The translations under genes and the position numbers were made by a program. Of a stretch of 64,000 nucleotides of DNA, positions 45,042-54,703 are shown in pieces; position 1 is the first letter of the stretch; the number at the start of each line of letters is the position of its first letter. The notes under the pieces are model-generated. The model had not been told where the DNA came from and searched no databases. It saw nothing but the letters and a program-made list of their open reading frames with translations. This DNA comes from Nocardioides currus. GTDB lineage: Bacteria; Actinomycetota; Actinomycetes; Propionibacteriales; Nocardioidaceae. The stretch is taken from NCBI RefSeq assembly GCF_003057875.1, contig NZ_PYXZ01000009.1, positions 1 through 64,000 on the forward strand, read 5' to 3'.

Positions 45042-45049
45042 CGATGCGC

Positions 45050-46009
45050 TCAGGACTCGGGGTCGACCGGCGGTTCGGCTCCGTCGGCCTCGTCCCGCGC
45101 GGCCCACTCGAGCAACGGGGCGATGTCGAAGACCTCCCCGTCGATGCCGCCGTGCAGGTCGCCCATCTCGGCGAAGCGCGCGGGCATCGTGAAGATCGTG
45201 AAGTCCTCGGGCTCGCACACGTCGATCTCGTCCCACCGCACCGGCGCGGACACCCGGGCGCTCGGCACCCCGCGCACGCTGTACGCCGCCGCGATGGTGT
45301 GGTCGCGCGCGTTCTGGTTGTAGTCGACGAACAGCTGGTCGCGCGAGCGGTCCTTGCGCCACCACGCCGTGGTGACCTCCCCGCCCGCCCGGCGCTCGAC
45401 CTCGCGGGCGAAGGCGAGCGCACCGCGGCGTACGTCCTGGAAGCCGTGGTCGGGCCTGATCCGCACGTAGATGTGGATCCCCGAGCCGCCGCTGGTCTTC
45501 GGGAACCCGACGGCGCCGAGCTCGTCGAGCACCTCGTGGGCGATGTGGGCGACCCGCTGGACGGTCTCCCACTCGCACTCCGGCCCGGGATCGAGGTCGA
45601 TGCGCCACTCGTCGGGTGACTCGGTCTCGGCGCGGCGACTGTTCCACGGGTGGAACTCGACGGTCGACATCTGGACCGCCCAGATCACGCTGGCCAGCTC
45701 GGTGACGCACAGCTCGTCGGCGGTGCGGTTCCAGCGCGGGAAGTGCAGGCGGACGGTCTCCACCCACGGCGGCGCACCTGCGGGGATCCGCTTCTGGTGC
45801 ACCTTGTCCCCGGCCAGGCCCTTGGGAAAGCGGTGCAGCATGCACGGCCGCTCCCGGAGCGCGTTGACGATCCCCTCGCCGACGGCGAGGTAGTACTCCA
45901 CCAGGTCGAGCTTGGTGGCGCCGGACTCGGGGAAGTAGACCCGGTCGGGGTTGCTCACCCGCACGACCTTGTCGTCCACCTCGATCTCGGTGCTCGGTGA
46001 GGTCGCCAT
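45050..46009 (-). CDS. Stand-alone LigD-type DNA polymerase/primase domain
   Basis: 319 residues, complete LigD_pol (archaeo-eukaryotic primase) domain. Catalytic Asp pair in RIDLDPGP, the SGGSGIHIYVRI nucleotide-binding motif and the late FVDYNQNARDHTIAAAYSVRG segment are intact. In LigD these domains fill gaps during non-homologous end joining; actinobacteria often encode them as separate proteins alongside Ku and a ligase, which are not in this window. TAGGGT 6 nt before ATG 46009 supports the start. Confidence 0.93.
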   Translation of the reverse strand: MATSPSTEIEVDDKVVRVSNPDRVYFPESGATKLDLVEYYLAVGEGIVNALRERPCMLHRFPKGLAGDKVHQKRIPAGAPPWVETVRLHFPRWNRTADELCVTELASVIWAVQMSTVEFHPWNSRRAETESPDEWRIDLDPGPECEWETVQRVAHIAHEVLDELGAVGFPKTSGGSGIHIYVRIRPDHGFQDVRRGALAFAREVERRAGGEVTTAWWRKDRSRDQLFVDYNQNARDHTIAAAYSVRGVPSARVSAPVRWDEIDVCEPEDFTIFTMPARFAEMGDLHGGIDGEVFDIAPLLEWAARDEADGAEPPVDPES

Positions 46010-46015
46010 GTCCCG

Positions 46016-46021
46016 ACCCTA
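46016..46021 (-). promoter_or_regulatory. -10 box of the LigD-polymerase gene
   Basis: TAGGGT, 6 nt before ATG 46009; leaderless arrangement. Confidence 0.5.
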
Positions 46022-46034
46022 GTCAGGCGACGGG

Positions 46035-46988
46035 TCAGCGGGCGACGGACACGGTGACCGGGTCGCTGGCCCCCGCGTCGGCGTACTCGCTCTCGGGCCG
46101 CAGCCAGCGCAGCTCCTGGCCCTCCGTGACGGTCACGGTGGCGCGGGAGACGCCGTCGGGGCCGGAGTAGGTCAGCGGTGACACGTCGACCCACTCGCTC
46201 GCGCCGCGGGCCCGCGACTGGAGGACGAGCGGGTCGCCGGTGACCCGGCCGCTGGGGTCGGTCACCGAACCCGCGATCTCGACGTCGGTGCCGGCGGGGA
46301 CGGGCGCGGTCGGGCCGAGGATCGAGGTCGACAGCGTCAGCCCCTCGAAGTCCCAGGCCCGGCCGTTGCCGCGGACGGCGTCGACGTGGAACGGGTGGCC
46401 GTCGCAGCCGAAGCCGGTCACGACGTAACCCGGGCCGTCCCCGTGGACGGCGACGAAGTCGGTGGGGGTCGAGGTCTCGACGACCGCCGTGACCCCGGTG
46501 CCGAGGTCGACCAGGCTCCAGGCGTACGGCACGAGGGCGGTGTCGACCTGCTGCCAGGCGGCGGCGGGGACCGTGAGGTCGGCCCTGCCGAGCCAGGCGT
46601 GCCCGGCGGGGGCGTCGGGCGTGGCGACCCAGACGTAGGACGCGCCGGTCGTGCCGGCCTCGGCGCGCACCGACACCGACGCACCCAGCGAGGCGAGCGA
46701 GGTGAAGGAGAGCGTGGGCCCGGACGCGGTGCCGACACCGGACGGCACCAGCCCGAAGCTGCGGCGACCCATCGGTGCGGTGTCGGGCCCGAGGTTGATC
46801 CGGGTCGACGGCGCGGACGCCGGCGCCGCGATCGACTCGCAGCCGACGTAGGTCAGGTGCATCCCGTCGAGCGGGGAGCCCGGTCCGGCCATCGCGGTCG
46901 CGCCCGTGTCGTCCGCGTGGGCGGGCGCCGCCGCCAGTGGTGAGAGCAGGACCGAGACGGCCACTGCTGTTCCTAGACGACGTCGCAC
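46035..46988 (-). CDS. Secreted protein of unknown function
   Basis: 317 residues. Starting at GTG 46988 gives a classic signal peptide, VRRRLGTAVAVSVLLSPLAA ending at APAHA-DD; a further upstream GTG at 47036 is in frame but would put 16 extra residues before it. The mature protein has an unknown beta-rich first part, and the last about 90 residues look like an Ig-like domain (VPAGTDVEIAGSVTDPSGRV). Two isolated Cys residues could pair. No catalytic motif. Function unknown. Confidence 0.72.
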   Translation of the reverse strand: MRRRLGTAVAVSVLLSPLAAAPAHADDTGATAMAGPGSPLDGMHLTYVGCESIAAPASAPSTRINLGPDTAPMGRRSFGLVPSGVGTASGPTLSFTSLASLGASVSVRAEAGTTGASYVWVATPDAPAGHAWLGRADLTVPAAAWQQVDTALVPYAWSLVDLGTGVTAVVETSTPTDFVAVHGDGPGYVVTGFGCDGHPFHVDAVRGNGRAWDFEGLTLSTSILGPTAPVPAGTDVEIAGSVTDPSGRVTGDPLVLQSRARGASEWVDVSPLTYSGPDGVSRATVTVTEGQELRWLRPESEYADAGASDPVTVSVAR

Positions 46989-47105
46989 CCGAAGCTCGAT
47001 CCCGTTTCCCGCCGGTCTAGATGACCGGTCCCCCACGCATCATCATGCACGCCACGTGTCCACGAGGGAACCCGCAATGTGGGTACGGCGAACAGCCGGT
47101 GTCGA

Positions 47106-48413
47106 TCAGGTGCGGCGGATCGTGGCGATGAACATCGCGTCGGTGCCGTCACGGTGCGGCCACAGCTGCCTGGTCGCCTCGAGCGTGGCGTCGCCGCGCG
47201 CGGCGAGGACGGCGTCGACGACCCCCGTGGTCTCGGCCAGCACCGGCGAGCAGGTCGCGTAGACGACCACGCCGCCGGGCCGGGTCGCCCCGATCGCGTG
47301 CGAGAGCAGGTCGCGCTGGAGCGGGACGAGCTCCTCGACATCACGGGGCGTACGGCGCCAGCGGGACTCGGGTCGGCGGCGCAGCGCTCCCAGGCCGGAG
47401 CAGGGGGCGTCGACGAGCACGCGGTCGAAGGTCCCCGGGCGCCAGGGCGGGCGGGTGCCGTCGCCGGTGACCACGCCGCTCACCCCGCCGGGGACGGCAC
47501 GGACCCCGCGAGCGACCAGGCGGGCCCGGTGGTGCTGGCGCTCGTTGGCCAGCACCGTCGCCCCGCGCTGGGCGGCGAGGGCCGCGAGCAGAGCCGCCTT
47601 GCCGCCCGGTCCGGAGCACACGTCCAGCCAGCGCTCGTCGCGGCCGTCGAGGTCGGCGTCGGCGAGCGCCGTCGCCACCAGCTGGGAGCCCTCGTCCTGC
47701 ACGCCGGCACGTCCCTGGGCCACCGCCGGGACGGCCGACGGGTCGCCGCCGGCCAGCTCCACGGCGTACGGCGACAGGGTGCCCCGGACTCCCCCGGCCT
47801 CGACCAGCTCCTGGACCGTGCACAGGCCGGGCCGCGCGACCAGCATCACCCGCGGCGCGGCGTTGTCGGCGGCGAGCAGGACCGGCAGCTCAGCCGGCAC
47901 ACCGAGTGCCTCGCCCAGCGCCTCGACGACCCAGCGGGGGTGGGACCGGGCGATCGAGGCGTGGCCGACCGGGTCGCTCGCCTCGTCGGGGGCGACCCGA
48001 CCGACCCAGGTGGGGAGGTCATCGGTGCTGACCTTGCGGAGCACGGCGTTGGTGAGCCCGGTCGGTCCGACGCCCACGCGGGCGCGGACCAGGTCGACGC
48101 TGGTGCTGATCGCGGCGTGGTCGGGCACCCGCATCGCGAGCAGCTGGTGGACGCCGAGGCGCAGCGCGTCGCGCACCTTGGCCTCGAGGCGCGGCTTGGT
48201 CAGGCAGGCGTCGATGATCGCGTCGTACGTCCCCTGCCACCTGATCGTCCCGGAGACGAGCTCGGTCGTGAAGGCGGCGTCGCGACCGGTCAGGCCGTGC
48301 TCGGCGAGCACCTGCGGGAGGGCCAGGTTGGCGTAGGCGTCGTCGAGGCGCACGGCCTTGAGGACGTCGTACGCCGCCAGCCGGGACGGGTCGATTCGGG
48401 TGCTCCTAACCAT
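47106..48413 (-). CDS. rsmB: 16S rRNA (cytosine-5) methyltransferase RsmB
   Basis: 435 residues. N-terminal NusB-like domain (about 8-135), linker, and RsmB/NOP2/Sun methyltransferase domain with SAM motif LDVCSGPGGKAALLAALA, and both cysteines of the mechanism: DAPCSGLGALRR and YATCSPVLAETTGV. Methylates C967-equivalent in 16S rRNA. In actinobacteria it usually follows fmt; here three accessory genes intervene. The ATG overlaps the MmcQ/YjbR gene by 8 bp. Confidence 0.95.
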   Translation of the reverse strand: MVRSTRIDPSRLAAYDVLKAVRLDDAYANLALPQVLAEHGLTGRDAAFTTELVSGTIRWQGTYDAIIDACLTKPRLEAKVRDALRLGVHQLLAMRVPDHAAISTSVDLVRARVGVGPTGLTNAVLRKVSTDDLPTWVGRVAPDEASDPVGHASIARSHPRWVVEALGEALGVPAELPVLLAADNAAPRVMLVARPGLCTVQELVEAGGVRGTLSPYAVELAGGDPSAVPAVAQGRAGVQDEGSQLVATALADADLDGRDERWLDVCSGPGGKAALLAALAAQRGATVLANERQHHRARLVARGVRAVPGGVSGVVTGDGTRPPWRPGTFDRVLVDAPCSGLGALRRRPESRWRRTPRDVEELVPLQRDLLSHAIGATRPGGVVVYATCSPVLAETTGVVDAVLAARGDATLEATRQLWPHRDGTDAMFIATIRRT

Positions 48414-48846
48414 CCGCCGGGCCGTCCGCGAGGAACTGCTTGGCCAGCCGCTTGGGCGCCACCGCGAGCCACGCCTCGTGGATCACCTCGGTCAGCTCGT
48501 CGAGGCCGATCTCGCCCAGCCGCGACTGCTGGACGAGCACGGCGTTGTAGCTGCGGAAGTGGTCGATGGTGAAGAACGGCGTGGAGTCGTCGTCGACGAG
48601 CGCGGCCTTGTCGGCGGCGTCGGCGGTGCGCAGCACCAGCAGGTCGTCGTACTGCTCACCCGTGTCCGGGTCGACGGCGGACGAGTGCGGGTGGCGGTAG
48701 AGGACGAACCCCCGGCCCTTCTCGCCGGCGGGCACCTTCCAGGTCGGGACGTCGCCCCAGGAGGTGCCGAGCTCGGTGCTCGGCAGGGCCGCGCAGATCG
48801 CGTCGACGTCCTCGGGTCGGGCTGGCCTGCCGGTGGACGGTGTCAC
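48406..48846 (-). CDS. MmcQ/YjbR family protein (second copy)
   Basis: 146 residues, same family as the gene at 41013 with similar pattern (LGTSWGDVPTWKV, DKAALVDDDSTPFFTIDHFRSY, RLGEIGLDELTEVIHEAWL). The N-terminal half differs, so they are paralogues rather than a recent duplication. GTG 48846 has TAGGCT 7 nt upstream. Its end overlaps the rsmB start by 8 bp. Confidence 0.83.
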   Translation of the reverse strand: MTPSTGRPARPEDVDAICAALPSTELGTSWGDVPTWKVPAGEKGRGFVLYRHPHSSAVDPDTGEQYDDLLVLRTADAADKAALVDDDSTPFFTIDHFRSYNAVLVQQSRLGEIGLDELTEVIHEAWLAVAPKRLAKQFLADGPADG

Positions 48847-48853
48847 GGGCGCG

Positions 48854-48859
48854 AGCCTA
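48854..48859 (-). promoter_or_regulatory. -10 box of the second MmcQ/YjbR gene
   Basis: TAGGCT, 7 nt before GTG 48846; leaderless arrangement that could also drive rsmB. Confidence 0.45.
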
Positions 48860-48879
48860 GCGGCGAGCGGCCGCGACGA

Positions 48880-49725
48880 TCAGCACGCCTTGTTGTAGAC
48901 GCCGACCTTCGTCGGCGGGGCGTCGACCGGCAACGTGTTGGGAGCCTCGAGGCTCCAGTGCCGCACCCAGTCCATCTGCATCCGGCTGATGTTCATGGTG
49001 CGATCGGGCTTGGCCTCCATGGTGAACCGTACGGTCAGCGGCACGCCGGTGAGCACGTCGTCGCGCTTCTCGGTGAACACGACCTTGGCGTCGATGAACC
49101 ACGAGATCCGCTCGCGAGTGACCTCGACGGCGTAGGTGTGCCAACGGTCGGCACCGAGGTCCATCCCGGGGTTGGCGGCCTTGTAGGCGACATCGGGCAG
49201 CGTGCGGGCGTAGACGTTGGCGGCCTTGCCGTTGGGGGTGAGGCTGGCCATGGCGATGTTGCGGGCGCCGCAGTTCTCCTCCGCGCCGGCCGCCGGGACG
49301 AGTTCGGCGAGCACCTTGTAGCGCGCACCGCCGCGGCCGTACTGCCGGCTGCGCAGCCGCGTCTCCCAGCGCCCGACCTCGTCACCCGGGCCGGCCAGGG
49401 TCGCGCTGACGGTGCCCTCGCTGGTCGCGTTGAGGGTGAGCATGCCGTTCTGGTGCCAGACCTGACCGGGGCCGTTCGCGACCCACTGCGGGCCCATCGG
49501 TCCGGTGTACGGCGTCTCGAACTCCTCGCGCCAGAGGATCCCCTTGTTCCACCAGCCGTAGGTGTTCCCGGCGTGGATCGGGCCGGGCTCGTCGTCGCCC
49601 GGGGTCGCCTGCGCAGGCGCGCTCGCGAGCGCCGGGCTGAGCAGGGACGCGAGCAGGGTCGCGGCCAGCGTGGCGGCGCCACGACGGGTCCGGCGGGGTC
49701 CTCGAGCGGCCTGGGGGGAGGTCAT
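48880..49725 (-). CDS. Secreted GH16-like lectin/glucanase-fold protein
   Basis: 281 residues. Signal peptide of the Arg-rich type (GPRRTRRGAATLAATLLASL, cleavage near APAQA-TP; twin Arg pairs but not a strict Tat motif). The remainder resembles the concanavalin-like fold of GH16: ILWREEFETPYTG, GRWETRLRSRQYG, WHTYAVEVTRERISWFIDAKVVF. The catalytic ExDxxE of active GH16 is not seen where expected; that region reads ENCGARNIAMASL. It may therefore bind rather than cleave polysaccharide. TACGGT lies 8 nt before ATG 49725. Confidence 0.7.
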   Translation of the reverse strand: MTSPQAARGPRRTRRGAATLAATLLASLLSPALASAPAQATPGDDEPGPIHAGNTYGWWNKGILWREEFETPYTGPMGPQWVANGPGQVWHQNGMLTLNATSEGTVSATLAGPGDEVGRWETRLRSRQYGRGGARYKVLAELVPAAGAEENCGARNIAMASLTPNGKAANVYARTLPDVAYKAANPGMDLGADRWHTYAVEVTRERISWFIDAKVVFTEKRDDVLTGVPLTVRFTMEAKPDRTMNISRMQMDWVRHWSLEAPNTLPVDAPPTKVGVYNKAC

Positions 49726-49766
49726 GGGGTCCGACCGTACGCGCCCGGGGGCGGTCGCGCGCAAGT

Positions 49767-51305
49767 TCAGGAGAACAGCTTGAGGGCCGTGGTCACGGTC
49801 TCGTAGACGCCGTACAGCAGCAGCAACGAGACGACGGACCACGCCAGGACGAGCCTCACGGTGCCCGAGCCGGCCTCGGTGCCCGCCTGCGACTCCTCGC
49901 TGGCCGCCTCGTCCGCCTCCTTCTGCTCGGTGTGCTGCGACATGTCCTCGTGGAACTTCGCAGCGACCGGGCGGACCAGCAGGTTGGCGACGAAGCCGAC
50001 GGCCAGCACGCCGACCATGGTGAACAGCGCGGGGCGGTAGGAGTCGGCGTCGAGCGTGCCGGCGCCGCCCGCGCTGTCGAGGAAGCGATTGATGATCAGC
50101 GGGCCGGCGACGCCCGCCGCCGACCACGCGGTGAGCAGCCGGCCGTGGATGGCGCCGACCTGGAACACACCGAACAGGTCGCGGAGGTAAGCCGGGACGG
50201 TCGCGAACCCGCCGCCGTAGAAGGAGATGATCATGGCCGCGAGGAGCACGAAGATCGCGGTCGAGGTGGACCCGGACAGGGCGAGCAGGACGTAGAGCAC
50301 GATGCCGACGCCGAGGTAGACCATGTAGATCGGCTTGCGGCCGATCAGGTCGGAGGTGCTGGACCACACGAACCGGCCGGCCATGTTGAACAACGACAGC
50401 ACCCCGACGAAGCCGCCGGCCGCGGCCACGCTGACGCTCGAGGTGTCGCCGTCACGGAAGAAGTCCTGGATCATCGGGCTGGCCTGCTCGAGGATGCCGA
50501 TGCCCGCGGTGACGTTGCAGAACAGGACCGTCCACAGCAGCCAGAACTGCGGGGTGCGGATGGCGTTGGCCGCCGACACGTTGTCGGTGGTGACGAGCGA
50601 CTTCTGCTTCACCATCGAGGGGTCGAAGCCGGCCGGCTTCCAGCCCGGCGCCGGGACCCGGATGTTGGCGACGCCGATCATCATGATCGCGAAGTAGGCG
50701 ATCCCGAGGGTGACGAAGAGCAACGACAGCGCGTGCCCGTCGGCGAGCGAGGCCGGGTCGGCGGCGTCGTACGAACCGTCGTAGTAGGACAGCAGCTGGC
50801 GGGAGGCGGGCGAGGCGACCATCGCGCCGCCGCCGAAGCCCATGATCGCCATGCCGGTGGCGAGGCCGGGCCGGTCGGGGAACCACTTGATCAGCGTCGA
50901 GACCGGCGAGATGTAGCCGATGCCGAGGCCCACTCCCCCGATGACGCCGTAGCCGAGGTAGAGCAGCCACAGCTGCGAGGTGGCGATGCCTGCCGACCCG
51001 ACGAGGAACCCGGCCGCCCAGCAGCACGCGGCGGTGAACATCGCCATCCGTGGCCCGACCTTCTCGACCCACGTCCCGAACACCGCGGCGCTCAGCCCGA
51101 GCATCACGATCGCGATCGAGAACACGACCCCGATGGCCGTCTGCGAGGCGTCGAAGTGATCGATCAGCGAGTTCTTGTAGACGCTGGTGGCGTAGGCCTG
51201 GCCGATGCAGAGGTGGACGGCGAGCGCGGCCGGCGGGATGAGCCAGCGGTTGTAGGACTGCGGAGCCACGGTGTGGCGCCTGTCGAGGAATCCGAGCACG
51301 GGCAC
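49767..51305 (-). CDS. OFA-family MFS transporter (oxalate/formate antiporter-like)
   Basis: 512 residues, twelve or more helices. Family markers: NRWLIPPAALAVHLCIGQAYATSVYKN at start, GYISPVSTLIKWFPDRPGLATGMAIMGFG and the late GAIHGRLLTAWSAAGVAGPL. The C-terminus has an acidic, Gln/Glu-rich cytosolic stretch (MSQHTEQKEADEAASEE) and an extra C-terminal helix. Substrate probably a small mono- or dicarboxylate; not determinable. GTG start with GGAGG 6 nt upstream. Confidence 0.9.
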   Translation of the reverse strand: MPVLGFLDRRHTVAPQSYNRWLIPPAALAVHLCIGQAYATSVYKNSLIDHFDASQTAIGVVFSIAIVMLGLSAAVFGTWVEKVGPRMAMFTAACCWAAGFLVGSAGIATSQLWLLYLGYGVIGGVGLGIGYISPVSTLIKWFPDRPGLATGMAIMGFGGGAMVASPASRQLLSYYDGSYDAADPASLADGHALSLLFVTLGIAYFAIMMIGVANIRVPAPGWKPAGFDPSMVKQKSLVTTDNVSAANAIRTPQFWLLWTVLFCNVTAGIGILEQASPMIQDFFRDGDTSSVSVAAAGGFVGVLSLFNMAGRFVWSSTSDLIGRKPIYMVYLGVGIVLYVLLALSGSTSTAIFVLLAAMIISFYGGGFATVPAYLRDLFGVFQVGAIHGRLLTAWSAAGVAGPLIINRFLDSAGGAGTLDADSYRPALFTMVGVLAVGFVANLLVRPVAAKFHEDMSQHTEQKEADEAASEESQAGTEAGSGTVRLVLAWSVVSLLLLYGVYETVTTALKLFS

Positions 51306-51370
51306 GCGTGACCTCCGAGTCGTGGGCGTTCGTGGAGGTTAACGCGAGACTGGTTGAAAAGTGACGCACC

Positions 51371-52315
51371 TCACCCCTGCGGGTGGGCCGCCCCCAGGGT
51401 GGCGCCGGGCGGCACGGTGACGCCGCGGGCCCAGTCGGCCGCCCTCATCTGCTTCTTGCCGAATGCCTTGACCTCGCCGAGCTCGACGGCGTGGGTGGCG
51501 GTGCCGACGAAGACGGCGTTCTTGGTGACCTCGAGGACCCCGGGCGCGAGCTGGGCGTGATCGGTCGCGACGCGGACCGCGCCCAGCTTGAACCGCTCGC
51601 CCTCCCACGTGCTCCAGGCGCCGGGGCCGGGGGTGCAGGCGCGGACCTGGCGATCGATGGCGGCCGCGGGGTCGGTCCACTCGACGCGGGCGTCCTCGAC
51701 CACGATCTTCGGGGCGTAGGACAGGCCGTCGCCGGCCTGCTCGCGTGCCTCGAGCGAGCCGTCCTCGATGCCGTCGAGGGTGCGCACCAGAAGCGTCGCG
51801 CCTCCCTCGGCGAGCCGGCCGAGCAGGTCGCCGGCGGTGTCGGTGGGGCGGATCCGCTCGGTCATGACCCCGAACGTCGGCCCGGCGTCGAGCTCCTTGA
51901 CGATGCGGAACGTCGTCGCGCCGGTCATCTCGTCGCCGGACCAGATCGAGTGCTGCACCGGCGCCGCGCCACGCCACGCCGGGAGGATCGAGAAGTGCAG
52001 GTTGATCCACCCGTGCTCCGGGATGTCCAGCGCGGACTGCGGCAGCAGGGCGCCGTACGCCACGACCGGGCAGACGTCGGGACGCAGCTCGCGCAGCGCC
52101 GCCTGGAAGTCCGGGTCGCGCGGGTGCTCCGGCTTGAGCACCGGCACGCCGAGCTCCTCGCCACGCACAGCGACCGGGCTCGCCACCAGCTTGCGCCCGC
52201 GGCCGGACGGCGCGTCCGGCCTCGTGACGACGCCGACGAGCTCGTGGCCCGAGGCGGCGAGGGCGTCGAGGGACGGCACGGCGACGTCGGGCGTGCCGGC
52301 GAACACGACCCGCAT
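51371..52315 (-). CDS. fmt: Methionyl-tRNA formyltransferase
   Basis: Formylates initiator Met-tRNA with 10-formyl-tetrahydrofolate. 314 residues: [19 protein letters not shown], the catalytic region [25 protein letters not shown] (Asn-His-Asp set), and a C-terminal tRNA-binding beta barrel with [17 protein letters not shown]. Usually downstream of priA or def; here priA ends 123 bp upstream. Confidence 0.97.
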   Translation of the reverse strand: MRVVFAGTPDVAVPSLDALAASGHELVGVVTRPDAPSGRGRKLVASPVAVRGEELGVPVLKPEHPRDPDFQAALRELRPDVCPVVAYGALLPQSALDIPEHGWINLHFSILPAWRGAAPVQHSIWSGDEMTGATTFRIVKELDAGPTFGVMTERIRPTDTAGDLLGRLAEGGATLLVRTLDGIEDGSLEAREQAGDGLSYAPKIVVEDARVEWTDPAAAIDRQVRACTPGPGAWSTWEGERFKLGAVRVATDHAQLAPGVLEVTKNAVFVGTATHAVELGEVKAFGKKQMRAADWARGVTVPPGATLGAAHPQG

Positions 52316-52437
52316 CACGGCCTCCCGGAGGTGGCGGGACGGCGGACGGGCTGGGCGGACAACGTGGTGCCTCTCCTCGGGTCGGCGGAGCGGCAAGTCT
52401 AGGGAGGCTTCGAGGTTGGTGGCCGCCCGGGCACGGC

Positions 52438-54474
52438 TCAGATCGTCAGCGGGTCGACCTGGATGCGTACGGCGTCGAGCTTGCGTGCGCTGCGCACGCG
52501 CTGGAGCTCGCCGAGCGCGTCGGAGAGGGCGGGGCCGGAGGCGAGCGGCACCCGGATCACGGCCCGCTGCTCGTCGCGGGGCGCGGCGCCCGCTCGGTCG
52601 AGGGGCACCGGTCCGAGGAGGTCGGCGACCTCGGGCAGGTCGAGCAGCGTCAGCGCGTCGTCGAGCGGGCCCGGCTCGCCGGTGATCGTCGCCAGCCGCG
52701 CCGCCGGTGGCAGGTGGGCATCCGATCGGTCGGCGAGCTCGCGCTCGGCGAAGCCGGCCGGGTCCCAGCGGACCAGCGCCTGGAGCACGGGCAGCGCCGG
52801 GTCGCCGACCGCCACCACCCGTCCGCCGGGACGGACGAGCCCGGCCGCGCCCAGCCACCGTCGCAGGGCCTCCTCGCTCGCCCGCAGGTCCTCGCGCGCG
52901 AGGGTCAGCCAGGTGTCGAGGATGACGACCGCTGCGTAGCCACCCTGGGCCGGCGGCTCGGCACCGACGGTGGCCACCACGATGTCCGGACGGTCGGAGA
53001 CCTCTGTCAGCACCCGCTCGCTGCTCGAGCTGCGGATCGTGGTGCCGGCGAACGAGCGGCCGAGCTCCTCGGCCGTGCGCGCCTCGCCCCGCACGGGCGC
53101 CCGCAGTCCGCGGTGGCCGCACTCCCGGCAGGCCCAGGCGGGGTCGGCGGTGCCGCACCACCGGCAGGTCGGCGGGGTGGTCGGGCCGCCGAGGACCAGC
53201 GGACCGGCGCACGTGGCGCACCGGGCCGGGGTGCGGCACCGCTCGCAGGCCAGGGAGGGCGCGTAGCCCGCGCGCGGGGTCTGGACGAGCACCGGACCGG
53301 ATGCGAGGCCCTCGCGGATCACGTCGTAGGCCGCTCGCGGCACGCGGGAGCCGACGGCGCGGTCCTCGGCGGGCACGACGTCGACCCGGGCGCGGTCGCG
53401 GACGACGGCGCGCGTGGACACGAGCTCGTGCGCCCAGCCCGACCGCAGCAGGAGCAGGCCCTCGCAGGTCCGCGCGAACCCGGCGACGAGCATCGCGGCA
53501 TCCTGCTGGGTGGCGCGGAGGGCGAGCATCTCGCGGACGTGGGGGTATGGCGCTCGTGGCTCGGCGTGCAGGTCGTCCCCGTCGTCCCAGATCACCAGGA
53601 GGCCGAGGTCGTGGACGGGGGCCAGTGCGGCCGAGCGGGTGCCGACGACGACCCGGCGCGCACCGCGGGAGACGGCCAGGAACTCGCGGTAGCGCTTGGC
53701 CGGTCCGGCCTCGGCGGAGAGCACGACGTGGTGGTCGGGCCCCAGGACGGCGTCGAGCGCGGCGGAGACCCGCTGGGCGTCGCGCTGGTCGGGGACGCAC
53801 ACCAGCGAGCCGCGCCCGCCGGCCAGGGTGGCCGCGACCGCGTGCGCGAGCATCAGCGGCCAGTCGTCGCCGGGAGCACTCCCCCACACCGCACGGGGCG
53901 CGGCACCGCTCCCGAGGTGGGACAGGAAGGCCGGGCCGTGCACGACGTGCTCCCAGGTCGCGGGGTCCGGCGCACCGGCCGGCGACGGCCCCGCCGCGGC
54001 GGACGGCTCCTTCTCGGTGGCCGCGTGGCGCGGCGGGACGGCGAGCCGCAGGACGTCGGCCCGCGCTCCGGCGTACCTCTCCGCGATGCTCGCCGTCAGC
54101 TCGGCGATCTCGGGGTGGAGCACCGGCTCGGCGCTGACCACGCGGCGCAGCGGCTGCAGGCGGCCGGTGTGCTCGCTGGTCGCCGTGCGGGCGAGCACGA
54201 AGCCGTCGACGTCCTGCCCGGCGAACCGCACCTTGACGCGCGCACCGGGGACCGCCGTGGCAGCGTCCTTGGCGGGGACGGCGTAGTCGAAGGGACGGTC
54301 GAGGTGCGCGAGCGGGACGTCGACGAGCACGCGGGCCACCGGGTCGGTCGCAGCAGGCTCGAACTCGGCCGCCTTGCGGGCACGGGTGGCCGCGGCCTTG
54401 GCCTTCGCGTCGGCCACGGACGCACGGAGGCCGGGCAGCATCTCTGCCTGCCCGGCCTCCCTGCGCTCGCTCAT
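52438..54474 (-). CDS. priA: Probable primosomal protein N' (PriA), helicase-inactive type
   Basis: 678 residues. N-terminal 3'-binding domain ([22 protein letters not shown]), degenerate helicase domain, intact zinc-binding cluster ([23 protein letters not shown] at about 405-450) and the C-terminal PriA domain ([32 protein letters not shown]). The Walker A GxTGSGKT of E. coli PriA is missing, replaced by [12 protein letters not shown], and DEEH is replaced by WDDGD. This loss is typical of actinobacterial PriA, so replication-restart loading rather than unwinding is inferred. Confidence 0.93.
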   Translation of the reverse strand: MSERREAGQAEMLPGLRASVADAKAKAAATRARKAAEFEPAATDPVARVLVDVPLAHLDRPFDYAVPAKDAATAVPGARVKVRFAGQDVDGFVLARTATSEHTGRLQPLRRVVSAEPVLHPEIAELTASIAERYAGARADVLRLAVPPRHAATEKEPSAAAGPSPAGAPDPATWEHVVHGPAFLSHLGSGAAPRAVWGSAPGDDWPLMLAHAVAATLAGGRGSLVCVPDQRDAQRVSAALDAVLGPDHHVVLSAEAGPAKRYREFLAVSRGARRVVVGTRSAALAPVHDLGLLVIWDDGDDLHAEPRAPYPHVREMLALRATQQDAAMLVAGFARTCEGLLLLRSGWAHELVSTRAVVRDRARVDVVPAEDRAVGSRVPRAAYDVIREGLASGPVLVQTPRAGYAPSLACERCRTPARCATCAGPLVLGGPTTPPTCRWCGTADPAWACRECGHRGLRAPVRGEARTAEELGRSFAGTTIRSSSSERVLTEVSDRPDIVVATVGAEPPAQGGYAAVVILDTWLTLAREDLRASEEALRRWLGAAGLVRPGGRVVAVGDPALPVLQALVRWDPAGFAERELADRSDAHLPPAARLATITGEPGPLDDALTLLDLPEVADLLGPVPLDRAGAAPRDEQRAVIRVPLASGPALSDALGELQRVRSARKLDAVRIQVDPLTI

Positions 54475-54514
54475 GGCCGCATTCAACCAGCGGCCACCGA
54501 CGTCTCGATCAGCG

Positions 54515-54586
54515 CAGGTTGAACGACGCCTTCGCCATGCTGGGCTTCGTGGTCGCGTTGCCCGAGTAGCGAATCGCAAGAAAATG
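54515..54586 (+). pseudogene. Possible remnant of an IS630/Tc1-type transposase
   Basis: A short plus-strand open stretch in the priA-metK gap reads QVERRLRHAGLRGRVARVAN, which resembles the second helix-turn-helix of IS630/Tc1 transposases (the (V/I)xRxLxxAGLxGRVAR pattern). It has no start, and it runs directly into a hairpin. Only about 24 residues support it, so it may be chance. Confidence 0.3.
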
Positions 54587-54689
54587 CACGAAGTCCCCGC
54601 CGGGGCGGGGACTTCGTGAGCGAGTCGTCGACTTCAGGGGGTTTGCATGCCCCCCGAAGTCTGGGTTTCCCCGGCTAGCCGGGGAAACC
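54587..54689. repeat. Three consecutive strong hairpins between metK and priA
   Basis: First: perfect 12-bp stem CACGAAGTCCCC / GGGGACTTCGTG (54587-54618). Second: ACTTC(A)GGGGG with CCCCC(C)GAAGT (54631-54660, one mismatch). Third: a perfect 26-bp palindrome, arm GGTTTCCCCGGCT (54664-54689). On the minus strand they follow metK, and the last is followed by CATTTTCTT, giving a plausible metK terminator. The shared GAAGTC(C) elements suggest related copies or a structured RNA. Confidence 0.65.
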
Positions 54690-54703
54690 GAAGCAAGCAG
54701 CGA

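Noticed and set aside
46989..47036. Upstream extension of the secreted protein start
   Set aside because: Adds 16 residues before a perfect signal peptide; GTG 46988 fits better.
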